In this document: piece after piece, positions 38,086-49,796 of the stretch
How the letters are laid out: every line of letters starts with the position of its first letter
Numbering within the stretch: position 1 is the stretch's first letter
DNA from: Sphagnum compactum
Taxonomy: Eukaryota > Bryophyta > Sphagnopsida > Sphagnales
DNA length: 64,000 bases
Assembly: GCA_965153455.1 (NCBI GenBank)
Contig: OZ234494.1
Location: 13,826,001-13,890,000 of the forward strand
Direction of reading: 5' to 3'
The notes under the pieces: model-generated
Seen by the model: only the letters and a program-made list of their open reading frames with translations
Databases searched by the model: none
Told to the model about the DNA's origin: nothing
Translations under genes and position numbers: made by a program

Positions 38086-38904
38086 TGACGCGCTCCTTGG
38101 TCCCGGGGTGAACCCACTTGAGGGTTCACCAATGTGAAGTTGCGGAAAGTTGGGACTGAAGGGCACGCTCCCGGCTTCCAACTCTAGAATGGGGTAGAGG
38201 GTCGAGTTGGGAGCCCAGGGATTAGACTAGGGAGAGGGACTAGCTTAGCTTGTGTGAATATGCATCCAAAAACCAACCACGGGAGGTTAGTTTAGCATTC
38301 GGGACACCCTTGGGTGTTGAGACAAGCCACAGGCACTTGAACACACAAGACTCACCACGGCCCGGACTCGGGGGAAGCCACCACCTTCCCCCATATAGTT
38401 ATCTCTGTAGCTCGCCGTGGAGGCTACATCCAAATGGCACATTTTGTTGGGACTCCCGAAATGGAGTCCCGAAATTGTCCCAGCTGGCCTCCCGGAACTT
38501 TGAACGGCCATAACTCCCGACTGCAGAGTCCGATCGCGACGAGGTCTAAACCAAAGTTGTAGCCCTCGTCGAGATCTTTCCAACGCCATGTCGCAATCTC
38601 AAATCGGATGTCGAGAAGAGGTCGATTCCCGACTTTTAGTGGTCGGGAGTCAAACTGTCAGTTTGACTCCCGGCCCTTCTTTTGCCCATAACTTGGGCTG
38701 CAGAAGCCCAAATGACCAATGCGAGGCCATTTTCGATATCTACGTTTCAAGACCTTTCCAATGACATCAAGAACACCTCAATGCGAGGTGTTTTGGGCCT
38801 TGCTGTCGAGCTCTGAACATTCAGGAGTCCCGGAGGACTCCAAATCCCCAACTTTGCAAGTGTTGGGCTTCACCCCCACACTTGGCCAGAGTGGGGTTGC
38901 GACA
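38086..38904 (-). mobile_element. Solo LTR, same family as 7174-7989 (copy 2, inverted)
   Basis: Reading the minus strand, the block starts TGTCGCAACCCC (38904) and ends GGAGCGCGTCA (38086), 819 bp with TG...CA ends. It aligns along its length with 7174-7989 in opposite orientation. Five-base flanks AAAAA occur on both sides (38081-38085 and 38905-38909), as expected for a target duplication around a solo LTR, though poly-A makes this weak. No protein-coding interior is adjacent. G+C is clearly higher than in its AT-rich surroundings. Short frames inside it are not genes. Confidence 0.7.
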
Positions 38905-39072
38905 AAAAAAAACGTCAAAGCAAGAAGCAAAAGAAAAAAAACAAAACATGAAACTTGTACCCAATGTTGTATTCTTGTAATCTATACAAGATATAGGGAA
39001 AAAAGAGTTTTCAAAATATCTAAGTAGTCAATCACTTCATGAAGGTGAAGGTAGCCACTTTAGTGCTACTAT

Positions 39073-39204
39073 AGTGATGCGATTGTATTTATTTGATTGA
39101 ATTCTAGTGTTGTGATTGTATTTATTTGATTGAATTCTAGTGTCGTGATTGTATTTATTTGATTGAATTCTAGTGTCGTGATTGTATTTATTTGATTGAA
39201 TTCC
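39073..39204 (+). repeat. 33-bp tandem repeat, four copies
   Basis: Unit AGTGTCGTGATTGTATTTAT plus TTGATTGAATTCT, 33 bases, is repeated four times with only one to three base changes per copy. It sits in non-coding AT-rich DNA just right of the solo LTR. Confidence 0.93.
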
Positions 39205-39382
39205 CAATAAAGTAAGCCATCTTACTATTACCTTAATGAGGTGAATGGTTATGGAATGAGAAAATAACGCATTTCATCACATATCTTTTGGCCATAGTTC
39301 AATTTCCATCTATATAACCTATAAAAGGCGAGCATCAAAAGCAAACACATCTATGATCTAATATGGGGGAGGAAAGCATATT

Positions 39383-39673
39383 CAGGCTTTTATTTTTGAG
39401 GATGCTTTTCAATGCTTCTTTTTTGCACTTGTTACAAGCAATTTGAAATCCCAAATGAGTTCAATTTTTTGGGCTCATCAAAAGAAATTTAGTAAGAAAA
39501 AAATGACCAATGCATGGAAAAGCAAAATAGGCTTTTATTTTTGGGATGCCCTTCAATGTTTCTTCTTGCACTTGTCACAAGCAATTTGAAAGGCAAAAAA
39601 AGTTCAAATTTTTTTTGCCCATCAAAAGAAATTTAGTAAGAAAAAAAATGCCCGTTGCATGGAAAAGCAAAGT
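39383..39673 (+). repeat. Diverged tandem duplication, about 145-bp unit
   Basis: 39383-39527 and 39528-39673 are two copies sharing GGCTTTTATTTTTG, TTCTTTTTTGCACTTGT-like, CAAGCAATTTGAAA, CATCAAAAGAAATTTAGTAA and GCATGGAAAAGCAAA in the same order. The copies differ at scattered positions, so this is older than the 132-bp duplication downstream of eIF3i. Confidence 0.88.
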
Positions 39674-40143
39674 AGAGAATAACTTGTCAATTATAGTAAG
39701 CTTGTGAATTAAAATAAGCTCCTTATTCTTCAAACCTCAACAAAATGTTATCAAATTTTCTTTGTTTTGCTTGCTATTTTTCTTACATGTGAAAAAAAAT
39801 AAAAATAAAAGGGAACTGTTTTGTTCCAATATTCTTGATTTTTCTGAAATTTTTTTCATCACATTTGGACTTTGATTTTAGTTTGATAGCATTTTAAAAG
39901 AATTATTAAAAAAAAACTCAAACAATTTTCCCTAAGACCGACCCTTATTAATAAAATGTTTTCCCAACTTTCACTTATGTCTTCATATGTGCACTTTGAA
40001 ATTGACCATATGGATAAAATACAATGGCATGGATGAAATTGCATGCATGAATTTAGTTGGCCATTTGGATGAGATAACACTCATGGGATGTATGTATGTG
40101 ACCAATAATCCACATGGGTAAATTTCATTCCCGTGGTCAATAG

Positions 40144-40174
<31 letters not shown>

Positions 40175-42000
40175 GTGGATGGTCAATTTCATCCATGAAC
40201 ATACTTTTCTTCTATATGATTGATTGCACTTATGTGGAAAATTTTGTTCACAAACATGTTTTCATGCATGTGATATGCTACATGGCGGTCATGCACATGA
40301 TCATATTTCTTCCAGCTTACCAGAGTTGTAAGTTTCATCTGAATGCCAAATTTCATCCAGGTGAGTCAAGCTTTGATGATTCACCACAATTGAGAATATG
40401 GGCAGTGGACATCTAATAATGTGAGGTATGGTTGAACTATGAATGTTATAAAATTAAATGTATTTAAATTTGGGCAGATAAAGACTGAAGATTTGTAGCT
40501 TGAAGCCTTGAACTATTATTGTTATAAAATTAGATATTATTTAAATTTGGGCAGATATAGGTTGTGTGGGGTTTGTCAAGGCTATGATGGGGTTTAGGGG
40601 TCGGGGTTTAGGGTTAACCACTCGGGGGGGAAGCAATGGGTTTGGTTAACCAAGGATGGGGCACTCTGGGTTGAGGCATTGAAATTCGAAAATTCGATTG
40701 TTAGAGCACATTGTAGATCATGTCACATTTAACAAGTTGTGCTTCTTTAGTGCTTTGCTTTTGATATTATGGAGGACAAAACAATAGTTCTAGTCAAGAG
40801 CATTCAATTGAGAGATATTTGAGTGGGCATTGTACCAAAGTTGGATGAAGTTGGAAGGACTTAAGACCAATTTGCACCTACCCATTCGATGTGGCACTTT
40901 GAAAAGCATAAGCTATGACACTTACTAGTCAGATAGACAAGTTAAAAAATATCACTTGGGTGCTTAATATTGTGCCATTTCCTTGACAAAGTCACCATTG
41001 GCAACCATTTGCACGGTGACACATTTCCAAGTCACCTCACAAAGATACTTTGAGGTTTCTATTGACTCCAATATGTTTCCGACAAAATTGAAGACTTGTG
41101 GTAGCCAACATGAAACCATGGGATGAAGCACAATTGTCATTTTGAAAGCACGAGTAAAATTCCAATTTCCCTTTTGTGTTGGTTTTTTTAATTGAATTGA
41201 GAGTGAGCCTATTCTTCTTCCCCACTCCAATATTCATTTTCTCCAAAGAAGATAATTGCAATGGAAGCATCCGACACATAACTTGATCTTGTGGTATTTA
41301 GGAAATTCATTGGAAGTGGACAATGTTATGACATCATCATGGGTTCAGGATTTAAAAAATTTACCATTTGTGAAGATGTGACAAATAATAAGTGCGTGAA
41401 CAAAAACCCAATTGTTGCAATTAAACTTCATCAGGCATTTTCGAGTGGCATCCACATGTGATGTCCTTAGGGCTTCATGAGTGATAACATTATTTCACAC
41501 ATACAAAAATATCACATTTAAACTTGAACTTGAATTGGCCATTTTTATTATCTAAAATCATTTTTTCCAACTAAATGATAAATTGTTTGGACTAGACATA
41601 TAGGTAAACAACTATTTGGATGACATTTCTAGCAAATAATTTGGTCAAATTTGAAGTATTTTTATTTTAAAAACTTGGGATAGAAGCACCCTTTTTTTTT
41701 TCTTGAAATAAACTTAAGGTATGAAGGATCAATTTGTGACCAAGAAAGGGGCCAGGAAGTGCATTTGAAAACCCTAAACCCTCAAAACCCTCGAATTCAC
41801 CCAGAGGCTAATTAATGGGTTGTAAGGTAATGGTTTAGGGTTTAGGGTCATCCCTCATGACTCCCAGCCATAGTGTGACTAAATTAAACTTATTTGGGAG
41901 GACCTGGCTAAGTTGTGGGGGTGGTTGCAAGTAGGTTCTGACCTATAGCCATTATCTAATCACATTGAGCATGAGAACCTTAAAACCCCAAGCCACAAGC
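39674..42000. other. AT-rich intergenic DNA, no gene
   Basis: The stretch contains an AC/AT microsatellite at about 40142-40175 and a direct repeat of about 50 bp ending TATTTAAATTTGGGCAGATA (about 40432-40481 and 40508-40558). Telomere-like AAACCCTAAACCC stretches begin to appear from about 40600 and 41765. No supported coding region was seen. Confidence 0.55.
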
Positions 42001-42385
42001 CTCCAAAAGTAAACCCTAAAATTTACACTCTAAAAGGTCCAAACATAAACCTTAAACCCTCAAAACCTAAACATTTAAACCTGTTCTAACTAAAGTTCAA
42101 TCCTAAAAGTTCGAGTCCTAAACCCAAAGGCCTCATCCCTTAAACCTCAACCCTAGCCATAACCCTAAAATCTAAACCCCAAAATTTACACTCTAAAATG
42201 CCCAAACATAAATCTTAAACCCTCAAAACCTAAACATTAAAACCCAAAAAGGTTTGTAACTAAACCTCAACCCTAAAAGTTCAGGTTCTAAACCCAAATG
42301 CCTTGTCCCTTAAACATCAACCCTAAAACACCAACCCAAACCATAACCCTAAAATCTAAACCCTAAAACCTGAGGCCTATAACCC
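42001..42385 (+). repeat. Degenerate CCCTAAA-like interstitial repeat block
   Basis: The block is made of variants of the plant telomere unit CCCTAAA (for example AACCCTAAAATC and ACCCTCAAAACCTAAAC). It is also organised as two larger tandem copies: about 42011-42174 and 42175-42370. Both carry TTTACACTCTAAAA, CCAAACATAAA, CCTCAAAACCTAAACAT and CTAAACCCAAA in order. Shorter telomere-like pieces lie left of it at about 41765-41860. Confidence 0.8.
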
Positions 42386-42649
42386 CACAAACCTGCAATT
42401 AAAAAATCCCATGTAGCACAGACATAAATTGGCAGCCTGCACTTGAAATTTCTTCATGGTTGGTCCTTCCTTTACGAATCACATGACAAGCTTTTGTATT
42501 TGATCATCTATTTTCAACACTTTGAACATAACATCAAATTGGGCATGAAGAGACAAATAACGGGCCAACTGGGTGTGTGAAAGAGGGACTGAACTAAGCA
42601 TAACTTTAAGGATAACTCTAGTGTGCAGTACCTCATTTGAGGAATATTC

Positions 42650-42885
42650 TAGTGTTGGACGGTTCTTTACTTTTATGAAGGAACCTCACATTTCGGTTCT
42701 ACAAAATCTCTTTGTTCCCGTTCTAGTTTTGTTCCACACATAAATGGAACTGGGAATCTGGTTGCAAGTCTGGTTCTTCAAAAGTTCAAATTCCAGTTCC
42801 GAAAATCAGACCCGGTTCCAGTTCAGTGTTTACTAACTGGAACTGATGGTTCTAACACCAAATGCATAATAACAGCCCAACACTG
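42650..42885. mobile_element. hAT-like MITE, copy 2, with 8-bp target duplication
   Basis: 236 bp, starting TAGTGTTGGAC and ending GCCCAACACTG, inverted termini of the hAT type. Octamers GAATATTC (42642-42649) and AAATATTC (42886-42893) differ at one base, fitting an 8-bp hAT target duplication. The interior matches copy 1 at 25715-26167 (TTCTTTACTTTTATG near the left end, then CCACACATAAA and GGTTCCAGTTC-type motifs) but is shorter. No transposase. Confidence 0.8.
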
Positions 42886-44629
42886 AAATATTCATGTTCT
42901 TGGATGACTTGTGTAAAACGTTCTCTCTTGTGCTCTGATGTTCACTTGGTGCAATTTTGTCAGAGAGGATGAAAAGACATGGCCGAAACATAATACACTG
43001 GGAGGGAAAGCCTGAAGGTTCTCAAGCCAAAAGAGAAGTCAGAAGATATAGACAATAAGTAACATCATGAAACAAAGGAGAACTAACCAGGGTTGGTCTG
43101 GTAACGACTTTTGAACATACCAGCTGGTCCTGGTATTGGGCTTCAAAGAAATTTCATACCAGCTTGGTCCTGGTATTGGTTAGTTCTGGCTGCTTCTAAA
43201 CTAACCACCAGATCCAATGTTTGGAAACTGAAGGCCCGCTACTTCTGGTTGCTGTCCCACATGAAGAGCAGCCCTGGTTCCATTTCAGGCCGACTGTGGC
43301 ATCCATTGATGCAAGCACAACCAAAAACAAGTCATTTTTGGATTTGGGTCCATCCAGAAATGATGATACAGTGAAGTACAGGAACCAGAAAATGTGGAAC
43401 ACATATCTACTTCACCACCCTAGTTTGCCCTTGTCATCTATCTGCATCAGCCACTCACTTCTATCATAGAGGGGAAAAAAAAAGGGGCACAACAGCTCAC
43501 CCAGAGCAAATGTTCTGGATGCTGACTTCTTCTCAACCTGATTTCTCCACAAATCATTAAAACCAGGTGAGGGTGAATACTTTTAACAATCAACATGACA
43601 GATCCCTTGGACCTCAAAAATGGCCTAGCTAGAAACAATTATAGTGCCCATGAGATTGAGGTAAGAACACAAAATGCAATGAAGGTACCGATGTGTCAGT
43701 CCAGCTGAACCAAAACAAATGTGACACAAATACTGGTAGTCATAACATGGAGAGTTATCACTCACAAAGTCTCTCAGACCATCACATTCATCATGAATGG
43801 CATTTCACTAGCTGACATTATTCCCAACTGACTTCATGATCTCCTGGCTGCACAGGCTTCAATGAAGTACATGATAAATATGCTCAAAACTTAGGGCAAA
43901 CAATTGTACAAAAATCTGTGTCTATTGCATTTCTGGAAGCAATGGGAAGACTCAGTTGTGACGTCTGCTACTATTCAAGCAGTATAGCCGATAAAAACAG
44001 TCAACAGAATCCTCATGAAGAGCCAACAAGCTTGTCAGTGTAAGCTTCCTTTCATTTTAAAGCTCACTCCTGTACAAGCATGCATCTGAGCCTAAGAATG
44101 GAAAGGCATACACATAGGGTAGTGATTGGAGCCTCTTGCATTGTGAATACAGCATTGAATTGCTAGACACATTAGCAGAGACAACTCTGGTGAGCCATGA
44201 GCTTTAATGTACCCAAGTCCAGGATGAGAAAGTGGATGGACAATTAGTATACCATGACTCCCCAAGTGCCTAGAGTCTTCTGATCGAATAGACTGCTGAT
44301 CTCCTCCTTCGCAACCTTTGTTGCAACTTCCGAACATGCGTGCTCCTCCCAGACAGCAGCTCCATCATACAATCTGCACCATTGCAGGTCATATTCAAAT
44401 GACTGATATTTTCAACAATGTATATAGCCATGCAAAAAAGCCTCCAAACTGACCTAATCTGCAACCTTCAAAGTCCAATACACAACACTTGGTATTCCAG
44501 TCCCAATGCTTAGAATAGATGCAAACAAAACACATGTAAGGACAGCAGCAGATACATTATGAATTTGAAATATACTGTGTAAGAGACAGAGGCTTGAATC
44601 TCCTATGTACAGATTGAGTCAACAAAAAA
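42886..44629. other. Intergenic DNA 3' of the 376-aa gene, no gene
   Basis: Balanced base composition compared with the AT-rich DNA to the left. A 22-base direct repeat of the type ATACCAGC-TGGTCCTGGTATTGG is present twice (about 43118-43180). The open frames found have no family resemblance. The right part may be 3' UTR or undetected terminal exons of the minus-strand gene at 44630-45760. Confidence 0.45.
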
Positions 44630-45760
44630 CTATTTGCAAAGACTATGGGGAGGACCTTGAATGATGACATGGTCTGTTTCCCGTTCATCACATTGAGGTC
44701 CACAATGGTCTGCCATCATCTCCCTCCAAACCCGCAAGTGATCAGGCTCTCTCTCTTCTTCATCCAGCTCATCCCCATCTCCAACCTCCAGCTCTGCATC
44801 TCCTCTGTATCCAGGCTCACTGCCATACCCAGATTCAACACAATAATTGTCACTGCGCAGCCAGCAGTGATCACATTCGGGAGCTGCATCATCAGTGCTC
44901 CAACATCTCACACACTCAGAAGCAGCCCATTCCTTGGCAAGGGAAGTTAATTCTGGCAACAAATTGCTTGGGGTGCCAACACCATTTCCACAGTAAAAGA
45001 GCTCGCCGCTCGAATCTGTGGGAGTGAGGTGAATATCGGACCATCTTATTTGACCACCTTTGGATGTTGGCACGGTGGAGGGTTCAGAAACCTGCAGTGC
45101 TCTGTCAGAGCTTTTGCCTGACCCCGAGTTATATGAGCCAGATCTCTTCATCCTCTTTCTTGTATGCACACCTTCTTTCCATCTCCAGAGCCCTCGCATC
45201 AGAGCATGTGACAGCTGTTTCCTTCTTTTGCTCCAGCCTTGAACTCCTCCCGATCGTCCTCTGGACAGCAACACCCCTGACCTTCCATTTGATGACACCA
45301 GATCATAGATGTCAGGCTTTGGAGCTCTGGCTTCAAAGCTTGGTACTTGTGGAAAGCTCAAACCAGCTCCAAGATTAGAATTCTCCACTTGCATTCCACA
45401 ATCTGTAGGTTCCACAGATGTAGGGTTTAGCGGAAAGCTGGCCATAATGGTGTTGTTGCATGCACCGCTGTCCTGCTGCAAGAGTGAGTTTGGGAGGATT
45501 GGATCGTGAGGATCTCTTGCATCTGTAGTTCTTGCAAAACCATAGCATGGCTGCAGAGGCAAGCTGGGAGCTGCAAAAGTCCCATACTCTGACATCACTT
45601 CTCCACCACCGACTGCAGCTGAGCAGCTTGCAAAGGGACTCCACTGTCCAAGCTGCCGCGTACAAATCTCTAGACTTCGTGTGCTGTAACGGCGTGGAAA
45701 CCCGGATGTGCCATTCTCCTCAACCTTGCTACGGGCTCTCGATCTAGGGGCAGGAGCCAT
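44630..45760 (-). CDS. Unrecognised plant protein, 376 aa
   Basis: A single open frame of 376 codons on the minus strand, from ATG at 45760 to the stop at 44630, in balanced-composition DNA with a CpG-containing upstream region. I do not recognise the family. Visible features are a basic N-terminus (MAPAPRSRARSKVE, then FPRRYSTRSLEICTRQLGQW); a strongly basic segment at about 175-212 (GWSKRRKQLSHALMRG, HTRKRMKRSG) that could be a nuclear localisation signal; a short conserved-looking GGQIRWSDIHLTPTDSSGEL near 233-254; a Cys-rich stretch (ECVRCWS...CDHCWLRSDNYC) near 280-310; and an acidic stretch GDGDELDEEEREPD before the C-terminus. No membrane segment or signal peptide. Soluble and possibly nuclear is an inference only. 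Additional exons are possible. Confidence 0.7.
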   Translation of the reverse strand: MAPAPRSRARSKVEENGTSGFPRRYSTRSLEICTRQLGQWSPFASCSAAVGGGEVMSEYGTFAAPSLPLQPCYGFARTTDARDPHDPILPNSLLQQDSGACNNTIMASFPLNPTSVEPTDCGMQVENSNLGAGLSFPQVPSFEARAPKPDIYDLVSSNGRSGVLLSRGRSGGVQGWSKRRKQLSHALMRGLWRWKEGVHTRKRMKRSGSYNSGSGKSSDRALQVSEPSTVPTSKGGQIRWSDIHLTPTDSSGELFYCGNGVGTPSNLLPELTSLAKEWAASECVRCWSTDDAAPECDHCWLRSDNYCVESGYGSEPGYRGDAELEVGDGDELDEEEREPDHLRVWREMMADHCGPQCDERETDHVIIQGPPHSLCK

Positions 45761-46480
45761 AGCTGAATCCCAATGGTATTTCTTCAGACAAAACTCTGCT
45801 GCTGCTGCACCCCCTCTCTGTCTCTGTCACTGTCTTCTTCTCAGTTCCCAAGAATCGCTAACATCTTCACCTGAAGTCGAACAGACCTTCCAGCTTCACT
45901 GCAATATCCAATGGCTGAACCGCCCGGTACCTTCATGCACGCTGCCGTTGTCGCTCCTCCCCTGTCCATTCTCGGAAGAATATTGTTAGTCCTCAGTCTC
46001 GAAGAACAGCTTCTCGAATTCGTCTAAAGCTCACAGGAGACCCAATACTCTGTAGCAACTTTCAGGCCAGCTCCGAGAGCCACCGCACCTCTAAACGCAA
46101 CACTTGTCCGATTGTCATCATCCCGACATACGGTATCTTGCAATCTACTTTAAGAGGAGACCAACAACCCCCGGCCCCCACACCCCTCCCCCCTAGAAAA
46201 AGAAAACAAAAAAAACGCCAGAGGAAGAACAAGACGTAAACATTTCTATGAATTCAACGACCCTCTCTCAATCCTCCAAAAAACCTCCATAAACTCCACC
46301 AGTGTCTCCCACTCAAGACCCCCGAAGGAAAGAATTCTTCTTATTCTTTCTTCGTCTTCTTCCTCCAACAACTTCCGAACGCATATACTAAACTCAGTCC
46401 AACTTCAAAACCGCTTACTTTCCTGCCAGCCAAACTGAAGCTTTAGCGCAAGGCTTGTAAAGAGAGAGAGCAACCCTCGA
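45761..46480 (-). promoter_or_regulatory. Presumed promoter and 5' leader of the 376-aa gene
   Basis: CT-rich and C-rich on the plus strand (for example about 45800-45840 and 46165-46195), so GA-rich in the direction of the gene, with no supported coding frame. Pyrimidine/purine-rich leaders are common in plant genes. A TATA box was not identified with confidence. Confidence 0.35.
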
Positions 46481-46815
46481 TGCAGCGACAATCCGAGATG
46501 CAAACGAACGCAACCGTGATGCTAAAGCGCGAACACGAAGGAGCCGCAGCGACAAGTACGAGAAGACGAGACGCTACCTCCTCCTGTGTCGCTCTCAGGC
46601 TGCGAGAAACGGTAACCGAGCCGGCCGGTAACGTAACGAGGCTGGAGCGTTTGCGACTGCTCGATACGGTTGTCCGCCGGCATCATCTGGAACCGGGAAC
46701 CTGCAGAGTCTGGCGAATGCACGCGCGCCGCGTCAGCCCGGTTAGAGGTCGGTAGGTAGATAAGTAAGTTGATAAGTAAGTAGATAGGTAGATTAGTAGG
46801 TAGATATGTAAGTAG
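46480..46815. other. CpG-rich stretch and GTAG/ATAA microsatellite
   Basis: 46480-46740 is G+C- and CpG-rich in a genome that is otherwise AT-rich, which suggests an unmethylated regulatory stretch. It has a 91-codon frame that I do not accept as a gene. 46744-46815 is a degenerate tetranucleotide repeat of GTAGATAG/GTAAGTAG type. Confidence 0.45.
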
Positions 46816-49796
46816 GTGCGGGCCCAAAGGGGGGAACGGGAGGGTAGGGTCTCTATAAAGAGATTTGTTTTGCCTTTGAAATCCAAGGGTCAGAAAAATA
46901 TACATGTATATTGAATTAACTCAATTAATTAGTAATTTCTGGCTTGAACCATCCCATAGTCCCACCTTGAAATCAGCAATTTTAACGTTTTTCCCCTCTC
47001 AAAAGGGAATATTCTATCAAATATTCCCTTGAATTTTTTTAAATAAAAAAAAATCTAAACAATTGCCATGTTTCTACAAATTGTTCAAAGCAAATAGTTG
47101 CCAAAATATCAAATAAATTTAATAAATTTCTACTACTTTCATAGCTGGTCTATAGCCAAACGTGGCTAAATCTCCTTGTGGATGATTGCTAGTGTGGCAA
47201 CATCGCAAAATTGAAAAAAAAGTGATCTTGAGATGGGATATAGGTAGCGGAAAGTAAAATCTTCATACATTTGGTGGCAAAATGTAAATGCATAAGACCA
47301 AAATTTATGGTTTTCCCAAAGCTAAATGTGGGTTATACTTGTGCACATATGGGTTGCAATTGCCCGTTCAGTTGACACCCTTTGAAAAGCTGCAATTTCA
47401 AATCCAATTTTCAAATTGTGGTAGTTTGTCCTCTCTCTCAAGTCCATGATTCCTTCAAAGCCCATCCCAATATAGAGCACATCCCAAAGATGTATATAAC
47501 ATTCAAACAAACTTTCACACCTGAATTGTAAGGTGTAATGAATAAAAAATAATCCCAAAACCCTAACCCTAAAACACTTAGAAACCTTAAATCGTTAACC
47601 TTATTACCAAGGCAACAAATTGTAATCTTGGTCATGATTTGATTGAGTAATCGAGTTGTAGGTTTACTTGTCAACGTTGCAACACAAAAGCAAATCCATG
47701 GACACATACATATTTTTCCGCAAATGCATAGTTGGTTCACCAAGTTAAGTCCCAAAAATATTTGAAGTTGACCCAAAATTCATGAATTTGGCAGGGTTCT
47801 TTTATAAAGCCACTCTAGGGGTGCCCACAACTTTAGGAGTTGAAATTCAAACATGCAGTGCAGGCTAGAAAGCCATCTTCCTTCAGCCCTCATGAGATTG
47901 ATTCTCAAGCAAGTGAAATACTCTGTTCCATTGTGCATTGGTTTGAAGAGGCTTTAGCTTATGATTTTTGTCTAAGAGCTGGTTTTTCTCATGTTGAATA
48001 TGCACCCAACTAACCTTTCAATCAACTCTGGTTAACCCCTATGCCCATTTTACCCATACCTAAACCCTAAACGGCATTTGAAAGTATTCATTTAAAAATC
48101 TGGCCCAATCTATTTATTCATCAACAAAATGTGAATACAAAACCACCCATTGGATTCAAAAGTTTACGACTTTTCCAAAATCTTTAGGGAAAATTTCAGC
48201 CCGTATTGAGGAGAGGATGAAGAGACAGCAAGCTCAGCTTGAACTGGGATTTGGCATAGGCTAGCCAAGGATGGATTTGAAAGTTTTCACGGGCCAAAAG
48301 AGAGGACTAGGACATGACACTTGTGCATACACCCCAAAAATATTGCACTCACAAGGAGCAAGTTAAAGTGCTCATTAAAAGCAAGATGTGATTCTCAAGA
48401 AAGAATAAAACCTTTGAAAATTAAAAAAAATATGACTACAAAATGTAAAGAACTTTGAAAACAGGTAACACCTAGTTGCCCATTGTCTTGACAATCCACA
48501 CCTTTCATGCTCCCATTTGTCCCTTCCATGCATACATGTACATGTGTACATTCCCTGCGTAGAATGTAAGTACACATGTACAATGTACAATGTGTGTACA
48601 ATCCCATTCATAAGCTGTTTTCATGAAATTATATTCAAAAACCACCCATTCATACCATATACCGACAACTTCAGTTTAATCATAGCTCAATGTTGGCCAA
48701 AGTTTATTAAATTTCAAATTCGTGTCTCTGGGGATATGGAACTTGCGGAAAACAAGTGTGAGAACTGAAACCCAAAACTTATTAAAGTCCATAAGAAGAG
48801 GTCAGTATCACAAATTCACATTAGATAGTCAATGAATTGAATATTGAAAACTTCAAGTTTCAATGGGAACGCCAAAGGTTTTGTGAAGAATGAATGTTAT
48901 GATAAAGTAATGAGGTGAATATGCTGGGTTCAAGTTTCAATTGAGGTAGAAAAAGTTTCACAATGTCTTGCAAGGATAGGTCATGCCATTGGGAAAGTTT
49001 CAAACAATTCTTTGCACATATCCCAATTCCAACTTCCAAAAATACAACATGAACTCCTAATCGCTTGGCACCTTCTAGAGGTCAACTTATAATACAATTG
49101 GTTAGACTGTGAAAATTTCTTGAATGTCTTCAATGACATATCCAAAAGGAAACTCCGCCGATAACATTGGGATTAGCCATAACTAATGTATCAGAGAGGA
49201 AAATCAGCCAATTGTATGGGGATTAGCCATAACAAGTCTCCCAAATATAACTGCAACCCTGTTGGTAATCGTCCTTCATGTGACTGGATCCCTCATGCCT
49301 TCAGGGAAAACTCCTTCCTCAATCCGTAGAGTCACAAGTCATTGCATGCCTTATTTTCATCCAACGATTCCCCCACCCAATATTGATGTGGACTTCCCAG
49401 ATCAGCAGCCCAATGACCACACTCCACATGACTCACATTGATTTTAAATTATATAAAAAAGCTACTTTTGGCTTGTCATGTGTTTAGAGGGTTTAACAAG
49501 CATGAAAGAGCACATTTAGTGTGTGATGAGTGCATGTGAACTCTGGAGTATGCAATTGATCATTCTATGCACAAAACTGGGTGAAAGTGTACCTAATGGT
49601 GAGGCTATACTTTGTTCATATCAATAAAATTAGGTGGAAATATTACAGTTTGAAAAGATGCGATTTCCTCTTCTCTGAGTGTTGGGCTCCACTATGTTGG
49701 CTCCCTGAATGATGCTTTTGAGTATACAAATCACAAGCTGCCACACTAGCTGACATGACTTGGGCTTGCTCATAACCCTGTCAAACTGTAATTGTT
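46816..49796. other. AT-rich intergenic DNA, no gene
   Basis: Nothing gene-like was seen. Small features are a cluster of TGTACA motifs at about 48527-48602, telomere-like AACCCTAAA pieces near 47560 and 48060, and a partial direct repeat with GATTAGCCATAAC at about 49172 and 49221. The right end includes the 3' UTR of the acyl-activating enzyme gene. Confidence 0.5.

Noticed and set aside
38287-38589. 100-codon minus-strand frame and an 87-codon plus-strand frame
   Set aside because: Inside the solo LTR; no conservation as protein with copy 1.
46480-46905. 91-codon plus and 127-codon minus frames in the CpG-rich stretch
   Set aside because: Open because of high G+C; the minus frame runs through a tetranucleotide microsatellite and gives a repetitive peptide.
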